The notes beneath the pieces were generated by a model. That model was not told the origin of the DNA and made no database searches. It saw only the letters and a list, made by a program, of their open reading frames with translations. From Tomocerus qinae (Eukaryota; Arthropoda; Collembola; Entomobryomorpha; Tomoceridae): 64,000 bases of DNA. Position 1 is the first letter of the stretch, and each line of letters begins with the position of its first letter. A program made the position numbers and the translations under genes. The stretch lies in the NCBI GenBank assembly GCA_020055645.1, contig CM034548.1, positions 29,004,201 through 29,068,200 of the forward strand, given 5' to 3'. Of the stretch, positions 36,201-48,567 are shown one piece after another.

Positions 36201-39200
36201 AGAACTACTTTCTGATTGTTTGTACATATGTTATAGATTTTAAATATGTAAACATTATAATATTAATTGATGACCGAAATGGCTCATCTGTATATTTTAG
36301 CTAATTCTCGAGGGAATTTTAAAAAGTAATGACATATCGCGCTAATAATATTTTCGTTGTTTAATGAAAAGGTCATTGAAGATGAGAAAAAGCTAAAATT
36401 AGAGATATATCCGATTAACTTCTATTTGTACCGTCATCAAACTCCGAATGCCACAAAAGTCAACACAGCAGATAACGGAGCTCCGTGGACTGGAATGGCC
36501 GGAATGTACGGCGCTGCTGCTCTCAGCTCATCAATAGCATATCCTAATATTTCTCCTCCTAAAAGGTATTTGTTATAGTTTCTATTCTGTGGGTTTTGTA
36601 GTAGTTTGTTTTCTTCTTACACATCATGAAAGTTATATTTTGCAGGTCACTAGCAAAGCTTATAAATGCTTTTATGGCAATATTAACATGAATCAGAAAT
36701 ATCAATACAGTTGCTATTAACAGTAAATTATAACTTTCACTTTAACCACCCATAATATAGTTTCTCAAATTTCCTTTCCTACAACCATTGTGTTGTCTAG
36801 TAATTAGATGATAAAAGCACTTCAACGGTGACAGTAGGGCTATTTATGCACACTTTTACACAATCAATTTCGATTTATTTTATTCCTTTGCAATTATAGT
36901 TTTAATTTCTTTTAATGCAAGTGAAACTGGTTTATTAGTGATTGTTAACAATTGTTTTTGTTGTAAAGTATTTATTTAAGCATAATACAACTTTTGAAAA
37001 TGTTTATATAAATACTCTCTTCTCTCTTATCATACTATTTTACTATTTTAATGTAATAATATCTACCAACTCTTTCTACTCTGATTCTCAATACTCCTGT
37101 AGAAGAAAATTATTACAACTCTTTTAGTAAGGTTCTTTTCTGAACTTTTTGATTTCATTGCTTTGCTTCTAAATATCTATTTTGTGCAGAATTTTATGTT
37201 CTCAATTATGCTTCTCTATTTGTAACCAGAGATGTCGAAAGCATGCACACAAATCGAAAAATAACATTTACTACTGTGGGACTAAAACTGATCAAGAGAT
37301 TAAAGAAGCTTGTAGAGCATATTTCAGGATTAAGCGACATAGATAATAAGTTAAAAATGTTATACCGTAAGGTTAGTCGCTCCAGCGTTTCCAAAAACAG
37401 GTAAACGCTTTTGGTTTTTATGACCAAGTATCCATATTAAATAATTTATTAATTGTAGATCCTAAGAATAATAATGATTTTGCAAAATAGTATTTTCCCA
37501 AATCGGGGTGCAAACCTATTTAAATATAAATTGAGATCTGAATTTAAAAATTTTGATTTAATTTAAATGGGTTTAAAAAATTTTGATAAAGATAACACAT
37601 GTATATACACAATTTATATCAGTACACAAAATTTCTTACAGTCTCACTTTGTATAATTTTCTGTATTAACTTTCCTTATCTTTCTTTCATTTAGTGCTTT
37701 CAATTCTATATTCAAATTGTTTATTACCAACTACCTAGAGAAAAATCTTGTTTTATATTTGCGTAATTCAATTAGGTATGTTAATTGTATTATTTTTTAC
37801 GTGGTTATGTGCTTTCCCTTAATTCCAGATTGCTAGCTTTTACTGCTTCGTTCAGCAAGAAAAGTACATTGGGGCAAGTCAGTAACTTCCTATGTCAAAA
37901 GTTGAGATTGTCTCCCAAAGACACCCGACTGGATCTACTCTTAGAAGACTTGTCCTTTGTTATGGTACTTGAGGAAGAAGAACAGACTTTAAAAGAAGCG
38001 TCCATACTGGACAATTCTAATATTTTAATGGAAACAAGAAACAAGGATCAGACGTGGCCTGAAGAAATTGGGTCGTTCGGAAATGATCAACAAAGATTAT
38101 CGCGTGCCATGTCTATCGTCAGTGTTGAAAAAGGATTAACTGGACTGAACAACTTGGGCAATACGTGCTTTATGAACTCAGCCATACAATGCATGTCCAA
38201 TACTAAACCATTGACACTATATTTTCTCCGGAAGATGCATATGTATGAATTAAACCGAGTGAACCCATTAGGATCCAAAGGACATGTCGCGAAACGATAT
38301 GGAGATCTTTGTTGCGAAATGTGGAGCGGCACTACGAAAACTATTGCTCCGTTCAAACTTCGGGTACGTTTTTGAAAAGAATTGGTTCTCACATAGGTAA
38401 TCATGCCAAATACAAAAAAAACTTTCATTCTTCTTTTTCATTTCTAGTGGACAATCGGAAACCTTCAGAGACGCTTTAGAAATTTCCAACAAAATGACGC
38501 GCAAGAATTACTTGAATATCTATTGGACGGTCTTCACGAAGATCTAAATCGAGTTATGGAGAAGCCTTACACCGAACTCCAGGAAAGCGATGGTCGTCCC
38601 GACGTCGTATGTGCACAAGAGGCTTGGGAGAATCATTTACTTCGAAATAAGAGTATTATTGTCGATTTATTTCACGGCCAACTTAAATCGTGTGTTACTT
38701 GCAAGGAGTGTAACCACGAAAGTGTTGTATTTGATGCTAGTTTATGCCTTGCTTTGCCGTTACCTATGGAAAGTTATTTCTTAGTCGATGTTATTGGTGA
38801 GTTTTTAATTCTCGTATTTACTAAAGGAATTGTGGAATTATTCATTATTATTTTTATTGTAATCATAAATATTTATTTAGTTATTCGACAAGATGGCTCT
38901 ACTCCAGTTCGCTACGGTCTCTTGCTGTTAAGCGACGAAAGCATCGCTGATTTGAAATCTCAGTTATCTCGGCTAACGAAGCCAGTCATTCCTGCAGATA
39001 ACATATTACTGACGGAGATGAGAGCCGCACGTGTTAATCAAATATTCTATGATCACCAGAAGGTACGTGTGTTGATGAACACTCGTCCGATTTATGCTTA
39101 TCAAATCGTCGATGCCACCGAAAATGGAAACATGTCAAAATCAGAGACAGATCAGCAAATACAAAAAATACTGACGTCCTCAAAAAATCAGAGCAACCCA

Positions 39201-40957
39201 GGATCATTGCGTGTGGGGGATACGGCGAATGCAGGTGGGCATTCTAGACAAAGTAGTTTCTCTAGTTGTGATGGAGGCAGTTTGCAGATGACTTACGGTG
39301 AACCTGCCAACTCAAATCGTTCGAGCTGTGATAATGTCGTCATTGTGGCTCATAGAAAAGTAATTCGACAGGATATATATATATTGGCTCATCAAAAGAC
39401 TAAGCATATACTTTTCGGGCTGCCCATTGTTATCCCGTTTGTTGAGGGAATGACCCATTTGGATCTGTATAAGTCTGTCTGGGCGGTTGTTGGGCGATTT
39501 CTTTCACCGCTTCCCCCTACTGAAGGAAATAACAACCATGCCCAGGACTGGTAAGCAACCACATTATTATTTAAGCACCGCAATCGTACTCCAATATTGC
39601 AAAATATAAATTTTGAATTAATGTTTTGATTTATTTTATAGTGATGATAGTCTCGGCTATGAATTCCCCTTCATGTTGTCACTCGTTATTAAAGATAGAG
39701 AATATATGTGTGGTCGCTGCCCATGGTTCCACTTTTGTCGTGGATGTCCAATTAGTTGTACTGATACGATGCAGCTGCAGAAATTAAACCCAAATAAAGT
39801 CTCTGTAGCCATGGACTGGGATCCTACCGCACTTCACTTGCGGTATCAAACTAATCAAGAGTTGTACCATATTGAAGACCCTAGTCTTGCTGCTGCCATC
39901 AAAAAGCATACAGAGAGCGTTGCCTTATACTCATGTCTGACCGCCTTCACCACGGAGGAACAGTTAGGAGAAAACGAGCGATACAACTGTCCGAAGTGCA
40001 AAACTTCTCAGTTGGCCACTAAAAAGCTTCAGATTTGGCGCCTTCCACCAGTGCTGGTATGTCTTATACGTTATTTTAAATGTTTGGAAATTAGGTCATG
40101 ACTATTACCCGTTTAATGATTGTATTCTGTTGTCGTTGTTAAAATGGTAAACATACACTAATATTTTATGCCATTGGACAGGTTGTAAATCTTAAGCGGT
40201 TTCAAGCCCAACGAGGAGTGTGGATTAAGTCCAACAAGAGCGTGGATTTTCCATTCGAAAATTTCGACCCAACTCCTTTCTTGGCTGAAGTTCCTCGGCG
40301 AACTATCGAACTGGCTCTTGAAGGCAAAAAAGAATTGTCTAATGATACAGCAGAAGAGGATAAGCCTCTCTACCCCCTTCAAGACTTCCATCAGCATCGA
40401 TTAGTTGACGGCGTGGATCCATTCAAATTAGACTACCGTCTGTTCGGAATCATCGTACGTTCAGAACAATTTTGTATTTAGAGTACTTACTGTCAATAAT
40501 ATGAGTTGAGCTGCTTGAATGGAAGTTCATATTTATCAAGTGTATTTTAGAGTTTGTTTATTTTTGGATACGATGTTTAGTGTCACTCTGGTATTATGGG
40601 AGGAGGTCATTACATATCGTATGCAAAAGGTGCGAGCGGGAAATGGTATTGCTTTAACGACAGTAGCTGTAAGGTAAATCCGCTCTACTGTGATCTATTT
40701 TTTTTATTTCTGTCTTTAATTTTATTTTAGAAGACTGCTTTCGATTGTTTGGGGTTGACTCAGAGTTTTCCTAATTTCAGGAGGTGCAAGAAGAACATAT
40801 TGACAAAAGCTCCGCATATATACTTTTCTACGAACGTTTCGGACTGGACCCTGATGCCTACATGCCGCGAATTGATCCCAAAGCCACGCCGGTTGTCAGT
40901 GATGAAGAATTAGAAGCGGAAGAAAACGAATTGAAAAAGAGCTGCAGTACTATTTGA
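33204..40957 (+). CDS. USP32: Ubiquitin carboxyl-terminal hydrolase 32 (USP32)
   Basis: A membrane-linked deubiquitinase. Exons: 33204-33261, 33349-33476, 33571-33676, 33784-33902, 33971-34160, 34235-34474, 34557-34825, 34938-35149, 35226-35485, 35628-35733, 35816-36107, 36372-36565, 37230-37400 (cassette), 37829-38363, 38448-38796, 38881-39550, 39642-40056, 40182-40454, 40581-40673 and 40781-40957: 1618 residues, or 1561 without the cassette. Start MGLKES matches the family and is a myristoylation-type N-terminus; an in-frame ATG lies at 33168. Two EF-hand loops ([12 protein letters not shown], residues 251-262; [12 protein letters not shown], 287-298), a DUSP domain from about 371, a Ser/Asn-rich linker, then the split USP domain: Cys box [13 protein letters not shown] (Cys895), zinc-binding Cys pairs, and [10 protein letters not shown] (His1539) with FNDSS. 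It ends in CSTI, a CaaX prenylation box as in vertebrate USP32. All phases close. Confidence 0.95.
37230..37400 (+). other. Phase-neutral cassette exon of USP32 (57 codons)
   Basis: The stretch is bounded by acceptor AACCAG (to 37229) and donor GTAAAC (37401). It is exactly 171 bases long, open in the frame needed after exon 12 (phase 2), and rejoins exon 14 in the same phase. It encodes a Lys-rich segment ([16 protein letters not shown]..., [20 protein letters not shown]...) placed between the linker and the ubiquitin-like part before the catalytic domain. I do not recall this segment in vertebrate USP32. It may be constitutive or alternatively spliced. Confidence 0.6.
38797..38880 (+). other. 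84-base USP32 intron, in frame and stop-free
   Basis: Donor GTGAGT and acceptor TTTATTTAG give a family-consistent join (SYFLVDVI then [13 protein letters not shown]). The intron is 28 codons long and has no stop in the frame of the flanking exons. If retained it would insert a strongly hydrophobic segment (FLILVF...[14 protein letters not shown]) resembling a membrane helix into the USP domain. Confidence 0.8.
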
Positions 40958-41066
40958 TTAGAATATTTAAGGAATAATTAATGTTACATTTCCGGGCTAA
41001 AATTATTTTTTAACAATGTCGTGGTTTTTAATTTTCTTAGGTTTAATATCCATAGGTCTGATGTAG

Positions 41067-41109
41067 AATAATAACGAAAACGGAAAAGGTTTCTGTTTTC
41101 GTTATTATT
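41067..41109 (+). other. Stem-loop just downstream of the USP32 stop codon
   Basis: Arms AATAATAACGAAAACGGAA (41067-41085) and TTCTGTTTTCGTTATTATT (41091-41109) pair over 19 positions, with one G-U pair in RNA, around a 5-base loop AAGGT. It lies about 110 bases after the stop, presumably in the 3' UTR. It could be a structured UTR element or a tiny foldback remnant. Confidence 0.6.
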
Positions 41110-41289
41110 TGAAAATGGGGAGATGTTCGGTGTATATTTCCTTGTGTTTGTTTTGCCTTCCCACCAATCTAACTAATTTTCCCATGCTTTGTTTAATCAA
41201 TTTTTTTATTGCAGGATATAAGCTCTGGAAGTTCCGCATACGATGGCGTTTGTTTTGGTCCAAGCTCCGTCGGCGTAAATTTTAATTAA

Positions 41290-44200
41290 AATGTTTCAAA
41301 CCTTGCGTATTCACTCTCACTGCCTGCGAATAATCCCTCGATCCAGCTGCCTTGCTCTTGTGCTTTCAGTTCTAATTTCGTTTTATATATACGTAATTTA
41401 CAGCTTTTATGAATAGTTTTCAAATTTATAGCATTGTCTTGTGTTTACTTGTTTAACTTTGTTTTATGCAGTTGAAATGGTGTTTATACAGTTTATATTT
41501 GATGTCTTGATGTTCGGAAAGTGGTTGTTGGCTTTAATAATTTTGTTGTATTTGCTCTATTGGTAATGCTCATAATGCTTTAGTAACAAGTAGAATGTAG
41601 AGTATGCACCCATAGCATTTCACAACATAATTAACGTATGGCCACCTTTGCTAAGTATAGGAATTTGCACATGGCACAATTAATCATCTATTATTGTTTA
41701 TTTTTTTGAAGTATGGACTGTTTTTTTGTGAAAGGTTAACTGACAAGTCGTAGTAATTGTCATAGTAAACAAAACATTATTAACTCTGTCGTCATGTGTC
41801 ATACCGTGGTCATACCAATGCAATCCTATATCGTCACTTTTTAGAGTTGTGTGTTTCTACAGTGATAAAACTGACTTGCCAATTGACATTTCAGAATTCA
41901 GTACAAGTAATTTCGACAAAACAGTCCATACTTCAAAAAAATAAACAATAGCAACAATCTGACATTACTTGTTCCGGCTCTTGCGTTGTAATTATGCAAT
42001 TTGCCTTGCACACGTTTTATTCTTACAAAATTAATTACAGGTTATTAGGAACTCATTATTAACGTATAAAGGCCATTGCCAGTACGTTAAATTATAGAAT
42101 GTCGTAGTTTTGAAAGCTACGACATTTTATAGTGTAAGTCAGAGTATGTAAACTTTATCCGCAAAAAAATGGCTTCCTACTATCCCAAACCTGCGTTATT
42201 AATTATTTATTTAACTTTCAAGAATGGGTGAAAGACTTTTTTTGCTTACGGATTATTTTTTTGCTGGTGAGTTGATATGAACATATATTTTCAGTTATTT
42301 CTAAATTGCTCTTTGCAGCGAATTAATATAGCAATTTTTTTGCATTATTTGATAAACACCGTAACATTGAAAGCCATTTAAAACTAAACCATCATTAGGT
42401 ATTCGTAAAAGTATACATTTTAATTCAAAATATGCACATTTATTAAGAATTCCGAAACCACTGATAATCAAATGTTCTAATAATTTAACCGGTATTTTAG
42501 TCAAACGTGGTAAACAAATGGGGCAGGCGAAATGATATACTTAATTCAGTGCCTAATCAATCAATATAAATTGGTAGACAAAGAATTCTTATGCAATCAA
42601 TTACAATGAAGTTTCTATATCTGGTGCTTAGCTCCGTCGGCCGCAGAGACTCAATATGTTATATAATATGGTCAATGTCACTACATGCAACGAACATCGA
42701 AAGGTAAAGTGAAAAGTACATCTTGAAACAATAATTTGGTATAAGTAAGACGTTATGGTAATGTTAATTAATATTTAGGTCAGCGTGTATATTCAGCTGT
42801 TTGATATAAATCCAGCCATTACAAGGGCTTATGAGTGTTGTTTGAGACTTCCTCTTAGTAGTCATGGTAGATAGTTGCACACGTAATAATATTTTAATTG
42901 ATATAAATTATAGCTGAGTGCTTAGAAACTAGAGATCGGTAAGTTTCTTCCAAGTTTTCCGCTACATGACATTACCTACTTCTATTGTCGGTCAAAAGTG
43001 AAATAGATTAGAAGTTTTTGTGTACTAGTTTTTACTACTTTAATCAATGAACACTGTGATCAAGTACTTCAATTTAGCCATGATTTCTATTTCTCTATCC
43101 GTTAGCTAATATTTTTAGTAATGAAACCTCTCACAGGCATGTAAAGATAATCACACTAATCAATGTCTTGCAGTTTTTTTTCATCAAAAGATTTTTCCAA
43201 AAGCAGAATTAATTTCTGAATTGTAGAAATAAAATGTATACTTATTTAAGTTAAATTATGTATATAAAATGGCGTAGGTAAATAATAATATTATATGTAG
43301 TCAAATAATTCAAGTGATATATTTTCCATGGTCTGGTCAGGGCGCTCTAAATGCTAAAGAATTGTCAAAAGCTTAAACTAGTTATTGAATGGGTTACGAA
43401 GACTCATTAATAATATTATGCTTATTTATTAATGTATTATAGTATACTGAATCGTGTAGTTGCTCGCTAGATCGTTTAAATAATATATGAAGCAATAACG
43501 AATAACGACGATACTAATTACATAATTGTTACGACATAAAAGATTTTATAAGGTTCACGTACAAAGGGATTCCAGTGTAGATATAGTACTAATTAATGAC
43601 TAATTATGAGTATTAGGTTTTCAATTGAATGTTGTGGAAGGTGGAACTGCTTTGCTTTGAATGACGAACAAGCTCCCGTAAATATTAGTGAGGAAACTCC
43701 TCATTTTCCATAACTTTGTGATCGTTTTCTGTTGGTGGATGTACTTTAATATTGTAGGTATTAGTTCAAGTGCAAAGGGTGAGCTTTTCATGTTCGCAGA
43801 CGTATTAGAAAGATTAAGTGAGAAAGTGTTTTTTAAACTGAGTATCTGAAAAGGAATGAGAGCGCAAGGAGTCCCTGAATTCTTTTTGCGTTTGTGTTAA
43901 AACAATTCCAGTCTTACATTGTACTTCACATAAAGTTTATTATAATATTATGTGTTGTCCATTTGTATTATATTGGAGTGTCAGGGTATATCTAGTTAAG
44001 ATTTTATTGCTCATCATTATCCATATTACTGCTCAAGTTCTTTTAGGACTCTTATATATTAGGTTAAAATACTGTTAAAATATGCGTACTTTATTCAAGG
44101 GGCAATACACGAACCAATTTATAGTAATAGACAGTTGGCAATCGCGTCAAGTAATAATTCAGATTTCATTTGCCCTTAATTTTTGATTGGTTAAAAATTA

Positions 44201-47200
44201 AGGATGATATTACCAGCTCATGGTGTCCAATGTTCAGACAATTTAAAAAATTGCAAAGGTACGAATATTTCATGTTTTATGGTCAGTTTAATATTGCTGA
44301 GTCTGCGTACTTTACTGGAGCATTGATTTTAATGATTTTATTTCACATCAGGTAATACCAATATTATTAGCAGTGTAGTCAAGTCATTTTCAATTAATGT
44401 GCCTAAATATATACGATAGCTCGTATATAATTGAAATCGCGCAAAGCGCATAAAAATAACTCGTCAATTGTAGCATTGTTAAAAAACTTTCAATTATTTT
44501 ATGGCAGAATCATTTATTATTGTATTACAATTATGTTTTAATCAATATTGCTACTTATCTTGTCAAGATGTAATTTTAGGTACTGTCATTAGCGATTATA
44601 TAATTATCGAAAAATTATTCAATTGTTTGGTAATTGTAGTGATTAAGCTGGCAGGCATCATAAAGTCAAAAGCAGAATTCGGAAATTGCCAAAATTTCAA
44701 CTGTAGTATTTAAATTGACTAAAATATGCTATTTTAATTCGTTGTATTGAACCTACTTAAATATTGCCGACTGTCTCAGTAAATTTATAGTTCAGTCCTC
44801 CCAAAAATATTAATTACTTATTACTTGTATTTGTATTCAAAAATAAATTCAATTACACATACCATTGCAGTTTTAAAATTGTAATATTATGTGTAGGTAC
44901 GCATTCGTAGTCTGCGTACAATGTAGTACAAAAAAGTAGATACCTAAACGTAAAAGCAGATCTAGTGACTAATATTTTCTTTTACTTGTGAACTGTATAC
45001 TAATACAATATTGAAATAGAAATTGCATAATTAAAATTCTGCTGTGGATTTTTTATGCCAGCTCAACACTATACTGTTGCCAAATTATATTTATACGACG
45101 TTGTATTGGATGTACGGAATTACTCTTAGTTCCCCTTACTACCTTGTTTGCACGGTCATGTAAATTATTATACATCACAATTCTAAGCTAAATTGTAAAT
45201 GTACTTGGTGATGTAGTACAATAGAATTATGTACGAAACCAAACAATGATATAAGCCACCAACGTATATTTGTAATAATAGTATAGGCAGTGATCTAACC
45301 TAGATATATTTAATATCTAAAACGAGTGATGTGTGGTTTTGGCTGTCCAGTGATTCTGATAACGAGCCAAAAATAGCTTTAATAATGTAACGAGCCAGAT
45401 TAATGCATTGAGCCTTGTAAAATGCGTTAGATAAGTTCATTATAAAAATTTCCATTAGTACAAATTGCAAAAGTAGTTGGCGGTCGATAGAAATCCACCA
45501 GCAATCGTCTAATTGCAATCGCTTTGTGAACAATTTTAGATTTCATGAAACTCAATATCATGATTTACCTTAAATTAAAAACAAAGTATTTGAAGTACAG
45601 TATGTATTTAACTATTAGTGACAGTCAGGTTTCTATATCATAACTGTAAGTGTGAATAACGAACGTAGCCACTTATTTAATTGATTTAATTGATAAATCA
45701 TCCTAAATAATGTTAATCTTGTCTTGTTAGCCGGTGTCATGTTTTGAGCTCATCAATTATAATTTAGTGCCATTTATAAAAGAGTATTGAATTGTTAATA
45801 GTGAATTGTATTTATGTTTGTTGGTAACTTTTGCTCATTTGTCCCAAAAACGTCTGATTGAGAATAATTAATTGTAAACGAAGCAGTGAGAAAATCTGGT
45901 CTCAAATGATGACCGCACACACTATTAGTAAATGCTAATTGTGAATGGAATAAGAATGAATGGAGAGTGTGTTGAAATTATTTGTTGTGTGTTATAACTG
46001 TACATTATGGTAAATGAAACAGATATAATATTAACTAATTACCATAAGTCCGATACCTACAGTGATTAGTGGTTAAGTCTAAGTACTAAACAGAATACTT
46101 ATTAAAATGGGATGTAAAGACTGTTTGCCTATATGTAAAGAAATGTCCGATCTTTGCAACCGTCAGTCTATAGTGTCCTGTTTTTTGGAAGAAATCAATG
46201 AAATAAATAGTTGAGAAAAAAGACGCTAAATACCTTTTTAATAAAGTTTTTCCATCGTGGTATCCAATGCCCAAATATGCACGGAATCAAATAGTAAGAA
46301 CGGAAAACGAAACTACCTATTAATTTATGATGCATATAAAGTAATTAGGTAACTAACTACTTGTTGAAGTAGGTAGACTATTATTTAAAAACATTTTTGT
46401 TATAGCCTATAAGTACACATCTTTTTATTAGAATTTGTTATTGTAATTGCAGTGTGTGCCCACTAGTATTGTTTGTACTACTATTACTTAATTTGCAGCA
46501 GTACCTACCTAATACAACTATTTGTTATCAGCATAATTCACATGATTTCTACAAGTATTTCTAACCGTTTGAAATATAATGTTATTATAGGTAATACTTT
46601 TTGAAGTATATAAATAAAAATATATTGTTTGCCAGAATACGCTATTGTATATTATTATATCTATCGTAAATTGTAGGTATGAAATAAAATCGACAAAAAT
46701 GTTTATCGAATGTTATATATGTTACGTTACGTCTCGTTTGAATAAAGACTATATAATTACTTACATTTGGTGCCCAACAACTAATGTTTTTTAGCAATTA
46801 AAAGAAGTAACATACACCCATCCAGTAATCAGGGAATGCCGATTGCATATTATATTCATTTTGATAATTGAAAATGTATCCATAATTAATAACAGAATTA
46901 TTTTTACTTTTCAAGTTCTTTGTAAATGAAAATTATAAAACTATTTTGTGCACCTACACTATATTGCCTATGAAAAGTGTTAATGGGAAAATGCAAAAGT
47001 TTGTCATAAATGGAGTATTTGAAGTATGCATTTTATATAGAACTAGCCTTGCCTATAGTCCCTATAACACTTAACACACACGCATGCCCATTCAAATAAA
47101 AATCCGAGAAGTTCATGGCAATAGTATTACATATAGATTATAGATACATGGAGACATTTACATACATTCATGCGACGTTGGAATAAATATTTTTATATTT

Positions 47201-47570
47201 ATAGAATTCACCTGTATTTCGTTTGAAATTGTAACTCTTATTTGCAAAATAACAGACAAAACAGAACGTCCATTCGAATAAAGTAGCTTAGCAAATTTGC
47301 AATCAAGTAATCATAAGAATTACAGTATATGAAAGCCAATGCGATCAGCATTTATCATTTCTTCTCATTCCATTCGATATTTGGCCATGAAGATAATGAA
47401 TTTACTGTGATGTGAATATATATTTCCCTACCAACTGAGCGATATTGGATCATCATTCATCAATTTAGAAATGTGTATTCTAGTACCATAGCTTTTCATC
47501 GGCTTATAAGTACATTATTAGTACAGCCATTAATTGTAATGAAATGGTTAGAAAGTTTTGCAAAAATTGT
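41290..47570. other. Long gene-free intergenic stretch
   Basis: About 6 kb of AT-rich sequence without a supported gene. Frames of 60-77 codons occur on both strands but show no domains and no splice partners. Short hairpins occur at 42093-42131 (TATAGAATGTCGTAG with its near-inverse) and 44174-44203. One clear inverted-repeat element lies at 41692-41950. Confidence 0.5.
41692..41950. mobile_element. MITE with 33-base perfect terminal inverted repeats
   Basis: TATTGTTTATTTTTTTGAAG... (41692-41724) is repeated exactly in reverse complement at 41918-41950. The interior is about 190 bases and non-coding, with further weaker inverted similarity (GACAAGTCG with GACTTGCC). A non-autonomous DNA transposon is likely; the superfamily is not determined. 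Confidence 0.8.
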
Positions 47571-47576
47571 CAAAAT

Positions 47577-47663
47577 CGCCCAGAAGGAGGAATCGAACCC
47601 CTCTGACGCTAATCAGCTACAGGTTTGAAGCCTGCACCCCGTACCAACGAGGCTCATCTGGGC
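47577..47663 (-). tRNA. tRNA-Sec: tRNA-Sec (selenocysteine, anticodon TCA)
   Basis: The minus strand reads GCCCAGATGAGCCTCG..., then GGTGCAGGCTTCAAACCTGT (anticodon arm with TCA), a long variable arm (AGCTGATTAGCGTCAG) and the T arm GGTTCGATTCC, ending in TTCTGGGCG. The length is 87 nt, as in animal tRNA-Sec, with the extended acceptor stem, and the anticodon-arm sequence matches the strongly conserved animal one. Directly after the 3' end (minus strand) is ATTTTGACAATTTTT, giving two Pol III termination tracts. The gene looks intact. It decodes UGA as selenocysteine with SelA-type synthase SepSecS, eEFSec and SBP2, none of which lie in this window. Confidence 0.95.
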
Positions 47664-47664
47664 G

Positions 47665-48560
47665 ATCGGATAAGATTTTTCACTCTACTTAAACCACGTT
47701 CTGGTCTACTCAATATGCCCCAACGGTAATACTAACCTTTTAAGCCATCTGTTAAAGTTAAAAATTGAAATGAACTTGATAAACTTATTCCACTTTTATT
47801 TATAATATAAAAAGAGGTTTCTATCTGTACAAATGAAAACTGATTTGAAAGTGTCGTTTTATTACTTCTCCTCATTCGGGGACCGACGCGATTATGCCAA
47901 CCAAGTACAAAATCAATATTATAATTATTAGATCGATACGCGTGATATATGTGATGTGTGCGTGAAGAACGAAGAAAGGAATAAATAATGGCACACGAAA
48001 AGACCGCAGGAGTATGAACCAGTCTGCGCATGTAGGAATTCTGTGAATTGTTGTTGTCGTCAGTGTGAGTGAAAGCGTGGGTGAAAATAAGAGCAGTTAG
48101 AGCCAGAGCAAATTAAAAGTTCGTAAAAGTTGATGAAAACCTTTTAAACTTCTCCCAAATACCATTTATTGTATCGTAGTACAATACATTGAATACATAA
48201 TAGTAGGATTATATATGTTAATATATAAAGCCTTTTAACAGTCATATTATCAAGCTGTCAGTGCTGCGTGAGCGTGAGTGAACGATTCTTTATTTCCACA
48301 TACAACAAAAACTAATAATCTGTAGATCTTCTTGCGTGTAATTTGAATGAACATCGCTTGCCATTAATCAATTAAAAAAAGTAATAATTAATAAATACGA
48401 TAAAAGTACTTGCCTATTGAGTGACAATAGAGGTTTCCCACAATTGGTGACCGGTCACTAAATTAACATGAATAGGTATTGAAATGACTACAGTACCTGT
48501 ACCTGCCTGTGTTATCCTGGAATTGTGGGAAACTTCTATATATAATATAGTATTTGCACA
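47665..48560. other. Gene-free stretch upstream of tRNA-Sec
   Basis: This holds the upstream (minus-strand) control region of tRNA-Sec, which in animals uses external promoter elements. No clear element was identified by eye. A 99-codon minus-strand frame at 47732-48031 has no recognised features. Confidence 0.4.
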
Positions 48561-48567
48561 GTGTATC

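Noticed and set aside
36649-36700. Possible extra USP32 exon after the acceptor at about 36645
   Set aside because: In the phase required after exon 12 it runs into a TGA within 14 codons, so it could only be a truncating exon without other support.
47732-48031. 99-codon minus-strand frame upstream of tRNA-Sec
   Set aside because: No domain, signal or splice structure is visible and it is consistent with a chance frame.
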